Positions 25,120 through 32,905 of a DNA stretch of 64,000 nucleotides are shown here, one piece after another. Made by a program: the position numbers and the translations under genes. Within the stretch, counting starts at the first letter, position 1. Each line of letters begins with the position of its first letter. The notes under the pieces were generated by a model. The model saw only the letters and a list, made by a program, of their open reading frames with translations. It was not told the DNA's origin and did not search any database. This DNA is from Dorea sp. D27 (GTDB taxonomy: Bacteria; Bacillota; Clostridia; Lachnospirales; Lachnospiraceae): the NCBI RefSeq assembly GCF_001185345.1, contig NZ_KQ236745.1:146655-210654 (forward strand), read 5' to 3'.

Positions 25120-26037
25120 ATGACAATTAACAAATCGATGAGAAGGGTCTTGAAGGCGCTGTCCTTTGACGGCATCGAGGTGGAGGCGTCGAGGAATCTG
25201 GCTAATTTAAAGGCCATTGATCCGATGCGCGTCTTCCACAAGACGATTGACTATAAGATATATAATGGAGAGCATGAGATACCGGTGAGAATCTATCTGC
25301 CGAAGGAGAAGGCGGTGGAGGGGCTTCCGGTGCTTCTGTTCTTTCACGGCGGCGGCTGGGTGACGGAGAGCATCGACAACTATGAGCGCATCTGTGCGCG
25401 GATGGCATCTGACACGGATCATATCGTCGTGTCGGTTGATTACCGGCTGGCGCCGGAGTATAAGTTCCCCACCGGGCTGAATGACTGTTACGCGGTTGCG
25501 GAGGCTATATTTACGAAGCGTTTTATCCTCAATGTGGATCCGGAGCAGATTACGATCATCGGGGACAGTGCAGGAGGAAACTTGGCAGCAGCCGTGTCGC
25601 TTATGGCCAGGGACAAAGGAGTGTTCCTTCCGAAAAAGCAGATTCTCATATACCCCGCGGTCAACTCGGATTACAGTAATGATTCGCCGTTTGAATCTGT
25701 AAGGGAAAACGGGACAGACTATCTTCTGACGGCGGGAAAGATGCGGGACTATATAGAGCTGTATGCGTCATGTGAGGAAGACAAGCAGAATAAATACTTT
25801 GCGCCTCTGATGGAGACCGATTACAGCAGGCAGCCAAAGACACTCGTGCTGACTGCTGAATACGACCCGCTCCGGGACGAGGGGGAGGAATACGGACACC
25901 GTCTGAGAAAGGCGGGCAATGAAGTTGAATTACACCGGATAAAGGATGCCCTGCATGGTTACTTTGCGCTGGGGATTAAATATTACCATGTACAGGAAAG
26001 TTTTGAACTTATCAATAATTTTTTGAGGGAGGACTAG
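25120..26037 (+). CDS. Alpha/beta hydrolase, acetyl-esterase (HSL) type
   Basis: 305 aa. Oxyanion-hole motif HGGGWV at ~75, nucleophile elbow GDSAGG at ~147, aspartate in TAEYDPLRDEG (~245) and histidine in DALHGYF (~277), the full triad order of the hormone-sensitive-lipase family. Such enzymes hydrolyse small acyl esters. It ends 4 nt before an acyltransferase-like gene, which suggests opposed or paired acyl-ester chemistry. The start follows the palindrome, with a weak GAGGAAATTGT ribosome site. Confidence 0.87.
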   Translation: MTINKSMRRVLKALSFDGIEVEASRNLANLKAIDPMRVFHKTIDYKIYNGEHEIPVRIYLPKEKAVEGLPVLLFFHGGGWVTESIDNYERICARMASDTDHIVVSVDYRLAPEYKFPTGLNDCYAVAEAIFTKRFILNVDPEQITIIGDSAGGNLAAAVSLMARDKGVFLPKKQILIYPAVNSDYSNDSPFESVRENGTDYLLTAGKMRDYIELYASCEEDKQNKYFAPLMETDYSRQPKTLVLTAEYDPLRDEGEEYGHRLRKAGNEVELHRIKDALHGYFALGIKYYHVQESFELINNFLRED

Positions 26038-26041
26038 AGAG

Positions 26042-27862
26042 GTGTTCCAGCAGAAGAGAGCATACTGGAGAAACCTGGACAATGCCGCGAAGCTGTTTTC
26101 AGCCACAAGCAACGCGAAAGACACGCGGGTGTTCCGGTTCTACTGTGTATTAAAAGAGTATATTGACGGAGATATTCTGCAGGAAGCATTGAACCGGACG
26201 ATAAAGAAATACCCGGTCTTTCTGTCTGTCATGAGGAAGGGCCTCTTCTGGCATTATCTGGAAAAGAGCGAGCTAAGGCCTGTGGTCCGGGAAGAATATA
26301 AAGAGCCGTGCAGCTGTCTATACGTACGAGATAAAAAGGCGCTTCTTTTCGAAGTGACATTTTTCGAAAAGCGCATTAATTTTGAGGTGTTCCATGCACT
26401 GACAGACGGGACAGGTGCGACAGAATTCCTGAAGGAGCTTGTGAAGAATTACCTCCGCCTGTCACATGGAGAAGAAGGTCTTCCCGAGGTGGAGCTGGCT
26501 GCTGACGGGCCGACCGTGCAGGACCAGGAAAATGACAGCTTTTCCAAATACTATTCTCCGGATGCCAAGCGGAAGAAAAAGAAGAAGATCCGCGCGCATC
26601 AGATTAAGATGTTGAAGAAAGAATACGGTGAACTTCAAGTGACGGAAGGGACGGTCTCTGTCAAAGAACTCCTGGCCGTATCCCGCGAAAAGGGCGTGTC
26701 GATGACGGTGCTGATGACTGCCGTGCTCATGTGCGCTATACATGAAGAGATGACGAAAGTACAGGAGAAGAAGCCGGTCGTGTTGATGGTGCCTGTGAAT
26801 CTGCGTAAGTTCTTCCCGTCGGAATCCATGCTTAATTTTTTCGGCTGGATAGAGCCGGGCCATCGGTTTGGCGAGGCGCAGGACAGCCTGGACGAGATAC
26901 TGGAAGAGGTAAAAGTATATTTCAGCGATTATCTCACGAAGGAACATATTGCCGGACATATGAATGAACTTATCGCTTTTGAAAAGCATAAAGTGCTGAG
27001 ATGGGCGCCGCTGGAGATTAAGAACCAATGCATCCGGGCCGGTGCAAAGCTGGCGGAAAAGGAAGTTACCGCAGTGTTTTCCAACATGAGCGCCGTAAAG
27101 ATGCCTGCCGAATATGAGCCTTATATAGAGAGGTTCGGTGTGTTTACGAGCACGCCAAAGGTGGAATTGTGCGTCTGTTCTTACAACGATATACTGACAT
27201 TAGGCTTTACATCCCGCTTTGACAGTTCTAACATACAGAGGAATTTCTTCCGTATCCTTTCTGAACTCGGGGTGCGGACTAAGGTGGAGGAGCCGGTATA
27301 TCCGGAAGAGGTACAGATGAATTATGAAGGAAAGAAATTTTTTAAATATTTTTCTTTCTGTTGTATCGCAGCAATCGTAGTCGGAATCATGCTGAATGCC
27401 ATCATATCTCCGGAACGCCATTGGGCAGCATTTGTCGCCGCGGGCGCGTTCAGCATGTGGCTGGCGTTGGCAATCGGATTCTTCAAGAGGCATAATCTTC
27501 TGAAGAACGCCATGTGGCAGCTGCTGGTCGTCAGCACCGGATGTATCGTCTGGGATGCGTTCACCGGCTGGCATAAGTGGTCAGTGAACTTTGTGCTGCC
27601 TTCCGTGTGCGTGATTATAGAGCTGTCTATGCTCATTATATCCAGACTTCAATCCCACACCGCAAGGGAATATATGATATATTACGTGATGGCGTCCGCA
27701 TACAGTATACTCGTGCCATTCATACTGCTTCTTACAAAAGTAATAACGATAACGACACCGGCTGTAATCTGCGCCGGCTTAAGCTTCCTGTTCCTGCTGG
27801 CGCTCGTTATATTCAAAGGACGTGAATTTAAAGAAGAAATGCATAAAAAATTTCATGTATAG
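26042..27862 (+). CDS. Condensation/acyltransferase-like protein with C-terminal membrane domain
   Basis: 606 aa, GTG start with GGAGG overlapping the upstream stop. Residues 1-~420 resemble alcohol acetyltransferase/condensation enzymes: the active-site-like FHALTDGTGATEFL stands where HHxxxDG is expected, so the first histidine is replaced by Phe and only one remains. VLMVPVNLRKFFPS and NFFGWIEPGH are also family-like. Residues ~430-600 hold about five to six membrane helices, a tail I believe corresponds to DUF6320. It probably transfers an acyl group at the membrane. Substrate unknown. Confidence 0.7.
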   Translation: MFQQKRAYWRNLDNAAKLFSATSNAKDTRVFRFYCVLKEYIDGDILQEALNRTIKKYPVFLSVMRKGLFWHYLEKSELRPVVREEYKEPCSCLYVRDKKALLFEVTFFEKRINFEVFHALTDGTGATEFLKELVKNYLRLSHGEEGLPEVELAADGPTVQDQENDSFSKYYSPDAKRKKKKKIRAHQIKMLKKEYGELQVTEGTVSVKELLAVSREKGVSMTVLMTAVLMCAIHEEMTKVQEKKPVVLMVPVNLRKFFPSESMLNFFGWIEPGHRFGEAQDSLDEILEEVKVYFSDYLTKEHIAGHMNELIAFEKHKVLRWAPLEIKNQCIRAGAKLAEKEVTAVFSNMSAVKMPAEYEPYIERFGVFTSTPKVELCVCSYNDILTLGFTSRFDSSNIQRNFFRILSELGVRTKVEEPVYPEEVQMNYEGKKFFKYFSFCCIAAIVVGIMLNAIISPERHWAAFVAAGAFSMWLALAIGFFKRHNLLKNAMWQLLVVSTGCIVWDAFTGWHKWSVNFVLPSVCVIIELSMLIISRLQSHTAREYMIYYVMASAYSILVPFILLLTKVITITTPAVICAGLSFLFLLALVIFKGREFKEEMHKKFHV

Positions 27863-27904
27863 AGAATGGAGGGACTGGCATACTAAACATGAGGTGATGT
27901 CACG

Positions 27905-28084
27905 ATGATAGATAACAGCGAACTTCCAATCGGATTTACGATGGAACTGGCACAGCATTCTGATATCCTGAATGAATTTGCGTCCATGCCGAAAGCAAAG
28001 CAGGATGAGATTGTAGAAGGCGCCAGACAGGTCAAAAGCCGGGAAGAGATGCGGAGCTACGTGGAAAATATAGCAAGCTTCTAA
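27905..28084 (+). CDS. Small conserved-looking protein, 59 aa
   Basis: The sequence opens MIDNSELPIGFTMELAQ and ends ENIASF. It is acidic and helical, with two predicted helices (SDILNEFASMPKAKQDEIVEGA and SREEMRSYVENIA). GAGGTGATG gives a ribosome site. Proteins of this shape (ELPIGF-MALA then a KSxxEM-Y tail) are, to my knowledge, widespread small hypotheticals in Lachnospiraceae. No function can be assigned. The 74-bp palindrome starts at the base after its stop. Confidence 0.7.
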   Translation: MIDNSELPIGFTMELAQHSDILNEFASMPKAKQDEIVEGARQVKSREEMRSYVENIASF

Positions 28085-28158
28085 GGGGACAGGTTAAAAC
28101 GAGATGGGGACGGAGGTTTTTAAAAACCTCCGTCCCCATCTCGTTTTAACCTGTCCCC
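28085..28158. repeat. Perfect 74-bp palindrome, GGGGACAGG element
   Basis: The two 37-bp arms (28085-28121, 28122-28158) are exact reverse complements with no spacer; the outer ends are GGGGACAGG/CCTGTCCCC. It lies between convergent genes, starts directly after a stop codon and contains internal T5/A5 at its centre. It would fold into a very stable hairpin and may end transcription both ways. It belongs to the same class as the elements at 5901, 18781 and 25058. Confidence 0.85.
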
Positions 28159-28172
28159 AATGGCTTTCGCTG

Positions 28173-28940
28173 TCAGATAGATAATTCCCTTGGTTCTATT
28201 CCTTTATATGCGATAGAATAGTCGCAACGGTAAGTGAGCCGGAGCCTTACATTGTATTCCAGTATGGAATCTTTTGCATAAGTGATGCGGTCTATGCGAA
28301 GAGCAGGCGTTCCAACAGTCACATTCAGACAGGAGGCGTCCTCCTTTGCAAGAGTTACCGCCGAGAACGTCTCGCCCACACGATTCAGCGTTCCACGCAT
28401 CCGGGCATCGATGGAATATACGTGGGCAGCCTGGTTCTCTGCAAATTTTGTCCGCTCCTCCTCTGAGAGAGAGGCGGTAGGTACATAGGTGCGGTCCACC
28501 GCAATAGGGGTATCGTTGGTAAACCGGATTCTTTTAACATAGTACAGTTCATCATTTTCTGTAATTCTCAGCTGGTCCATGACCTGCTCCGCCTCCGGCA
28601 GGTCTTTTACGAGAGCAAATGTCTGGGTGATATATTCTGACTTGGGCCGCATGCCCCAGTGTACGATCTCTTCTGCCAGGCTGTAATATTTCTTCGTGTG
28701 CATCTCCAGCGCGTAATAGTTGACAAAGCTCCCTTTCCCGGGTATCCGCTTGATATATCCTTCGCTTGCCAGATTGTTTAGGGTCCGCCTGGCTGTAATC
28801 CTGCTTACATTATAGTGTTCACAAATTTCAGATTCTGACATGATTCTGTCCCCTTCTTTTAATTCTCCGAGACGAATCTTGGATTTCAAATCTTCCTGAA
28901 TGATAAAATACAGAGATTCTGCCGCTTTTTTCTTAGCCAT
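28173..28940 (-). CDS. GntR family regulator with UTRA domain (first copy)
   Basis: 255 aa from the ATG at 28940, which has GGAAGG 8 nt upstream; an in-frame TTG lies 6 nt earlier. The N-terminal winged helix (GDRIMSESEICEHYNVSRITARRTLNNLASEGYI) and the GKGSFV joint are GntR/HutC type; the rest is the UTRA effector domain (VKRIRFTNDTPIAVDRTYVP, ALRIDRITYA). It is divergent from the OFA transporter and close in sequence to the GntR at 40452. It probably controls the catabolic locus to its right. The effector is likely a sugar or acid. Confidence 0.9.
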   Translation of the reverse strand: MAKKKAAESLYFIIQEDLKSKIRLGELKEGDRIMSESEICEHYNVSRITARRTLNNLASEGYIKRIPGKGSFVNYYALEMHTKKYYSLAEEIVHWGMRPKSEYITQTFALVKDLPEAEQVMDQLRITENDELYYVKRIRFTNDTPIAVDRTYVPTASLSEEERTKFAENQAAHVYSIDARMRGTLNRVGETFSAVTLAKEDASCLNVTVGTPALRIDRITYAKDSILEYNVRLRLTYRCDYSIAYKGIEPRELSI

Positions 28941-28986
28941 AATCAATACCTTCCTTGTGTGCTTCTATATATTCTTACATTGAGAG

Positions 28987-29036
28987 TTGTATATATGGGT
29001 TAATTAAATATAACATATTAAGTAAAATATATACAA
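28987..29036. promoter_or_regulatory. Spaced inverted repeat in the GntR/MFS control region
   Basis: TTGTATATAT at 28987-28996 and ATATATACAA at 29027-29036, 30 nt apart. Similar AT-rich half-sites (GTATATATT, AATATATAAC) lie at 30411-30419 and 30436-30445 before the SDR gene, so this may be a shared GntR operator. Low-complexity AT sequence makes chance likely. Confidence 0.35.
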
Positions 29037-29073
29037 GGGATGACGAAATGTCAATAGATAAAAAGAAAATAGA

Positions 29074-29117
29074 TTGACATAAATGATATATAAACATATA
29101 ATAACTTTAAAAGTTAT
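29074..29117 (+). promoter_or_regulatory. Consensus promoter with overlapping operator, MFS gene
   Basis: TTGACA (29074-29079), 17-bp spacer, TATAAT (29097-29102), a full consensus sigma-A promoter. ATAACTT-TAA-AAGTTAT, a 7-3-7 inverted repeat at 29101-29117, overlaps the -10 and start point and is a likely repressor site. Confidence 0.75.
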
Positions 29118-29153
29118 GAATATATATTACAATTTGGAAGGCGAGAAAAAAAT

Positions 29154-30356
29154 ATGAAAAATATGAAAAACGGAAACAGATACCTTGCACTGGCCGGCGG
29201 AGTGGTCGTACAACTTTTCGTCGGAATCATCTACATATGGAGTATCTTTCAAGGGCCGGTAATCGAGCATTTCGGGTGGACTCATTCGGGGGCTGCGCTT
29301 ACCTTCTCTTTCATGCTCCCGATGAATGTCCTTGGAGTGATAGCCGGCGGCATGCTGAACGACAGGAAAGGAGCCAGGTTTGTGCTGCATCTGGGAGGCA
29401 TCCTTATGACGGCAGGGCTTCTGCTGTCATCATTCATTCCAACTGGACAGCCGTGGCTTCTGTATATCACCTATGCAGGCATGGGGGGATTTGGCGGCGG
29501 CCTGGCTTATAATGCCACCGTATCCTGTGCTCAGAAGTGGTGGTTGGACAGAAAGGGGCTGGCCGGTGGAATCATCGTATGTGCGTATGGCATGTCCACG
29601 GTAGTGTTTACCCCGGTCGTCAATATGCTGCTGGGAAGACACGGAGCCGGGGTCCAGACTACCTTCCGCATCCTGGCCGCCGTCTTTGCCATTATTGTCC
29701 TGACTGTAGGCTGGTTCGTCGTCAATCCTGCTGACGAATACATAGAAAGCCGTATGAAGGAAAACGGAGAATGGAGAGGGAAAAAGCAGTATAAACCCAG
29801 GGAAGTACTGGCATCAAAAAATTACTATATGCTTCTTATCTGCCTGCTTTGTCTGACACCGGCCTATCTGATGCTGAATCCGTTGATTAAATCACTAGGA
29901 GAGCTTCGGGGACTGTCGGAGAAGATTGCTGTCATAAGTGTCATGATAACCGGTCTGGCATCGGCGTGCGGCAGACTGACGGCTGCATGGCTGTCAGATA
30001 GAATAGGCTGCAAAAAGGTGCTGCTGATACTGTATATCGCCACTACCCTCAGTGTATTGTTCCTATGGCATATACGAGGAAATATGTTTATCGTACTTAT
30101 AGCGCTTATAGCATATGCATACGGGGGATGCGCCGGGGTAACGCCGATACTGGCAACGGATTTTTTCGGAACAGAGTATATGAGTTCAAATTTTGGCCTC
30201 GTCATGATATCCGTCATGATATCAGGGATTGTGTATCCTGCTCTGGGAACAGCTGTCAGTCCGGGAGGAATACCGTCGGCTCCGGCATTTCTGATTCCAG
30301 CTATATTATGCATCGCAGGGTGTGTTGCCTTATGTCGTGTCCGCAGTAATGACTGA
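29154..30356 (+). CDS. OFA family MFS transporter (oxalate/formate antiporter type)
   Basis: 400 aa, about 12 membrane helices. Family signs: GVVVQLFVGIIYIWSIF in helix 1, the helix 2-3 loop NDRKGARF, and GGFGGGLAYNATVSCAQKWW in helix 4-5, where OFA proteins have a G-rich stretch followed by KWFPDRKG (here KWWLDRKG). OFA members exchange small carboxylates. With its own strong promoter and the divergent GntR gene, it is probably the entry or exit route for an acid handled by the locus. Substrate unknown. Confidence 0.85.
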   Translation: MKNMKNGNRYLALAGGVVVQLFVGIIYIWSIFQGPVIEHFGWTHSGAALTFSFMLPMNVLGVIAGGMLNDRKGARFVLHLGGILMTAGLLLSSFIPTGQPWLLYITYAGMGGFGGGLAYNATVSCAQKWWLDRKGLAGGIIVCAYGMSTVVFTPVVNMLLGRHGAGVQTTFRILAAVFAIIVLTVGWFVVNPADEYIESRMKENGEWRGKKQYKPREVLASKNYYMLLICLLCLTPAYLMLNPLIKSLGELRGLSEKIAVISVMITGLASACGRLTAAWLSDRIGCKKVLLILYIATTLSVLFLWHIRGNMFIVLIALIAYAYGGCAGVTPILATDFFGTEYMSSNFGLVMISVMISGIVYPALGTAVSPGGIPSAPAFLIPAILCIAGCVALCRVRSND

Positions 30357-30395
30357 CAGATGGTGATATAAAATAAAATTTTCTGAAAATACACA

Positions 30396-30445
30396 TTGAC
30401 AAAATAAATGGTATATATTAATATAACGATATAAAAATATATAAC
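30396..30445 (+). promoter_or_regulatory. Promoter of the SDR-to-UPF0261 operon
   Basis: TTGACA (30396-30401), 17-bp spacer, TAATAT (30419-30424), overlapped by AT-rich half-sites (30411-30419 and 30436-30445) like those near the GntR gene. It precedes the SDR ATG by about 90 nt. Confidence 0.55.
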
Positions 30446-30513
30446 AGATTATCTGTATATATGGCTGACGTCAGAATGAAACTTATGGAAATCAATGTAA
30501 GGAGGAAAGAATT

Positions 30514-31347
30514 ATGGGAAGAGTTGACGGGAAAGTTGCAGTTATCACAGGGGGCGGTTCTGGATTTGGACAGGCATCTGTTTTGACATTCGCAGAAGAA
30601 GGCGCAAAAGTCGTCGTCGTGGATATCAGCGAAACCAACGGTACACAGGTGGTTGAAAAAGTAAAGGACGCCGGTGGTGAAGCTATTTTCGTGAAAGCGG
30701 ACGTTACCTCAGAAAAAGACTGGGCAAATGTGCGGAATACCGCTCTGGAAACATATGGAAAGGTGGATATACTTTTCAACAATGCAGGCATCTGCCTGAT
30801 GCCCGGCAACGCGGATATCGCACACGTTGACATGAGCGTTTTTGAAAAGACTATGGACATAAATGTAAGAGGAGTATGGCTTGGTGTAAGAACCATGGCG
30901 GAGGAGCTGGTAAGATCGAAAGGATACATAGTAAATACGGCGTCTGTGGCTGCATTCAAGGGGCCTCTCGGGGCAGCGGCTTACGCGACGTCAAAGGGCG
31001 CGGTTGTTGCGATGACATATGCAATTGCCAATGAACTGGGTCTTTGGGGAGTTCGCTGCAACTGTATCTCACCATATGCGGCGGACACGCCGATAGGAGC
31101 CAATGTCCCGGTTGAGATGGTCAGAAAAGCTAAAACAGGAAATCCGCTTTATATGACCATCGACCCGTATGATGTTGCAAGAACAGCGCTGTTCCTGACA
31201 TCAGGAGAGTGCAGGTGCATAAACGGCTCTAACTATTTTGTCGATGCAGGCGCTGTGACGATGACACAGCCATGCAGCATAAAAGACTTTATAGATGCAA
31301 ATGCGGGACACTATGCAGGTGCTGTATGTACACACACGTTTGAGTAG
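30514..31347 (+). CDS. Short-chain dehydrogenase/reductase (SDR)
   Basis: 277 aa. NAD(P) loop TGGGSGFG (~12-19) with an acidic residue after strand 2 (VVVDIS), which favours NAD+; NNAGI, catalytic Ser in NTASVAAF and YATSK (Tyr/Lys). Length and the long C-terminal tail (SIKDFIDANAGHYAGAVC) are a little unusual. It oxidises an alcohol, perhaps a sugar acid or cyclitol. First gene of the operon, with TAAGGAGG upstream; the VOC gene follows 13 nt later. Confidence 0.88.
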   Translation: MGRVDGKVAVITGGGSGFGQASVLTFAEEGAKVVVVDISETNGTQVVEKVKDAGGEAIFVKADVTSEKDWANVRNTALETYGKVDILFNNAGICLMPGNADIAHVDMSVFEKTMDINVRGVWLGVRTMAEELVRSKGYIVNTASVAAFKGPLGAAAYATSKGAVVAMTYAIANELGLWGVRCNCISPYAADTPIGANVPVEMVRKAKTGNPLYMTIDPYDVARTALFLTSGECRCINGSNYFVDAGAVTMTQPCSIKDFIDANAGHYAGAVCTHTFE

Positions 31348-31360
31348 AGAAGGTGAGATT

Positions 31361-31813
31361 ATGGGATGCAAATTTGAACATATCGGCATATTGGTACGTA
31401 ACAGAGAGCTGGCAGTTGCGTCACTGAAGCAAATGCCAGGAGCAGGAGATGCGGTATATGTGGACAAGATGAACTTTGACGAGACCTGTGTGCAGGTGGG
31501 AGCTCCGTTTGCGATAAAGGGAGCAAATATAACTGTAGGCAGCGTTGCATATGAAATTATCGAAGTTGTCCCGGAGGAAAGCAAGGGTTCATATATGATG
31601 AAGCGGCTTGCGGAGTATGGAGAAGGGCTGCATCATATTGCCTTTGAGTACGATAGCCTTGAAGAGTTCACAAAGGCAGCAGAATCGCTGGTGCAGCAGG
31701 GATATATCGTGGGACATAAGGCTTGTATCCCTTTTATGGGAAAGACGGCTCATGTCTATTATCTTGACTGTCCGTTCGGTGGACTTACCTATGAGATGAA
31801 ATGTATGGTGTAG
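31361..31813 (+). CDS. VOC/glyoxalase-fold protein, methylmalonyl-CoA epimerase-like
   Basis: 150 aa. Two beta-alpha-beta-beta-beta units: FEHIGILVRNRELAVASL carries a metal histidine, and EGLHHIAFEYDSLEEF a second; YEIIEVVPEES and FGGLTYEMKCMV provide the glutamates. The layout is that of methylmalonyl-CoA epimerase and glyoxalase I, so it may epimerise or isomerise an acidic intermediate. ATG at 31361 follows AAGGTGAG; longer upstream starts would overlap the SDR gene. Confidence 0.82.
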   Translation: MGCKFEHIGILVRNRELAVASLKQMPGAGDAVYVDKMNFDETCVQVGAPFAIKGANITVGSVAYEIIEVVPEESKGSYMMKRLAEYGEGLHHIAFEYDSLEEFTKAAESLVQQGYIVGHKACIPFMGKTAHVYYLDCPFGGLTYEMKCMV

Positions 31814-31832
31814 AAAGAGAGGAAGATTCTAT

Positions 31833-32795
31833 ATGAAAAAGCGAATAGTGAGCGGTGTATTAATGATAGCTATGATGGCAGTTCTCATACTAAATGGATG
31901 TGGGAAAGATGCTGAGGAAAAAGGAACAGAATCCGGAAAAGATAAAAAACGAACAATTGCATGTATCGTAGGAAATCAGACAATGGATTTTTTCGTCAAT
32001 ATTTCAAAAGGGGCTCAGAAAGCCGCAGAGGAAGGCGATGAAGTATTGGTTTACTCCTTTGATGATGATGCGAACAAACAGAGCCAGATATTTGAAGATT
32101 GTATCACCAAAAAGGTCGATGCAATTCTGACAACGATACTGGACAGCGAGGCTATCATAACGTCACTGCGTAAGGCTGATCAGGCTGGTATACCAGTCAT
32201 CACAATGGATGCTTATCCGGATGGAAAAGACGTTGATGACTTGTATGCGGCGGCGGTTCTGGATGATTTATACCAGGCCGGTTACGACCACGGTGTGGCA
32301 CTGTGCGAGGCTATCGGCGGGAAAGGGAAAATCGGATGGGTATGGTATACCGGTGCCAGTGAAGTTTCCAAGCAAAGAAGCAAGGGATTTGAAGATGCGG
32401 TAGGTGAGTATCCTGATGTTGAAATTGTCGCATACAGTGAAGGAAGTGTAGACACGGAATCCTGCCTGAGCCAGATCAGCGCACAGCTGCAGAATTACAG
32501 TGATCTGGATGCGTACTGGGCACCTTGGGCAAATGCGGGGATGGCAGCCGTGACGGCGCTGGCCTCTGCAGGAATGTCAGATGTGAAACTGGCCATCAGC
32601 GATTGCAACGAAGACCTTGTCCAATACGTCCTTGACGGAAAAGTTATCGCATTGATGGACTTAAATGCAGCAGGCATCGGCGGGAAGGCAATGGATCTGG
32701 CCTACGAATATCTGGATGAAGGTTCTGTCAGTGAACAGATTAATTACGTGGAAGTTATCAATGTAGACGAGTCCAACATTGCAGATTACCAGTAA
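31833..32795 (+). CDS. Sugar-type ABC transporter substrate-binding lipoprotein
   Basis: 320 aa. Lipobox LNGC at ~residue 21. The mature part is a type-I periplasmic binding protein (Peripla_BP_4): GAQKAAEEGDEVLVYSFDDD, PVITMDAYPDG, and GWVWYTGASEVSKQRSKGFEDA. RbsB-like proteins bind pentoses, hexoses, polyols or autoinducers. It starts the ABC importer genes of the unusual locus. Codons are AT-richer than in the purine region. Ligand not determinable. Confidence 0.88.
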   Translation: MKKRIVSGVLMIAMMAVLILNGCGKDAEEKGTESGKDKKRTIACIVGNQTMDFFVNISKGAQKAAEEGDEVLVYSFDDDANKQSQIFEDCITKKVDAILTTILDSEAIITSLRKADQAGIPVITMDAYPDGKDVDDLYAAAVLDDLYQAGYDHGVALCEAIGGKGKIGWVWYTGASEVSKQRSKGFEDAVGEYPDVEIVAYSEGSVDTESCLSQISAQLQNYSDLDAYWAPWANAGMAAVTALASAGMSDVKLAISDCNEDLVQYVLDGKVIALMDLNAAGIGGKAMDLAYEYLDEGSVSEQINYVEVINVDESNIADYQ

Positions 32796-32905
32796 TCCGA
32801 GTATCGGTCTATATAAAAGATGAAAGAGGCGGCCTGCACGATTGCCGGATTCATGGTAAACACAAACAGACAATATGCGGGCTGCAGTCAGTTGAGGATG
32901 AACGT

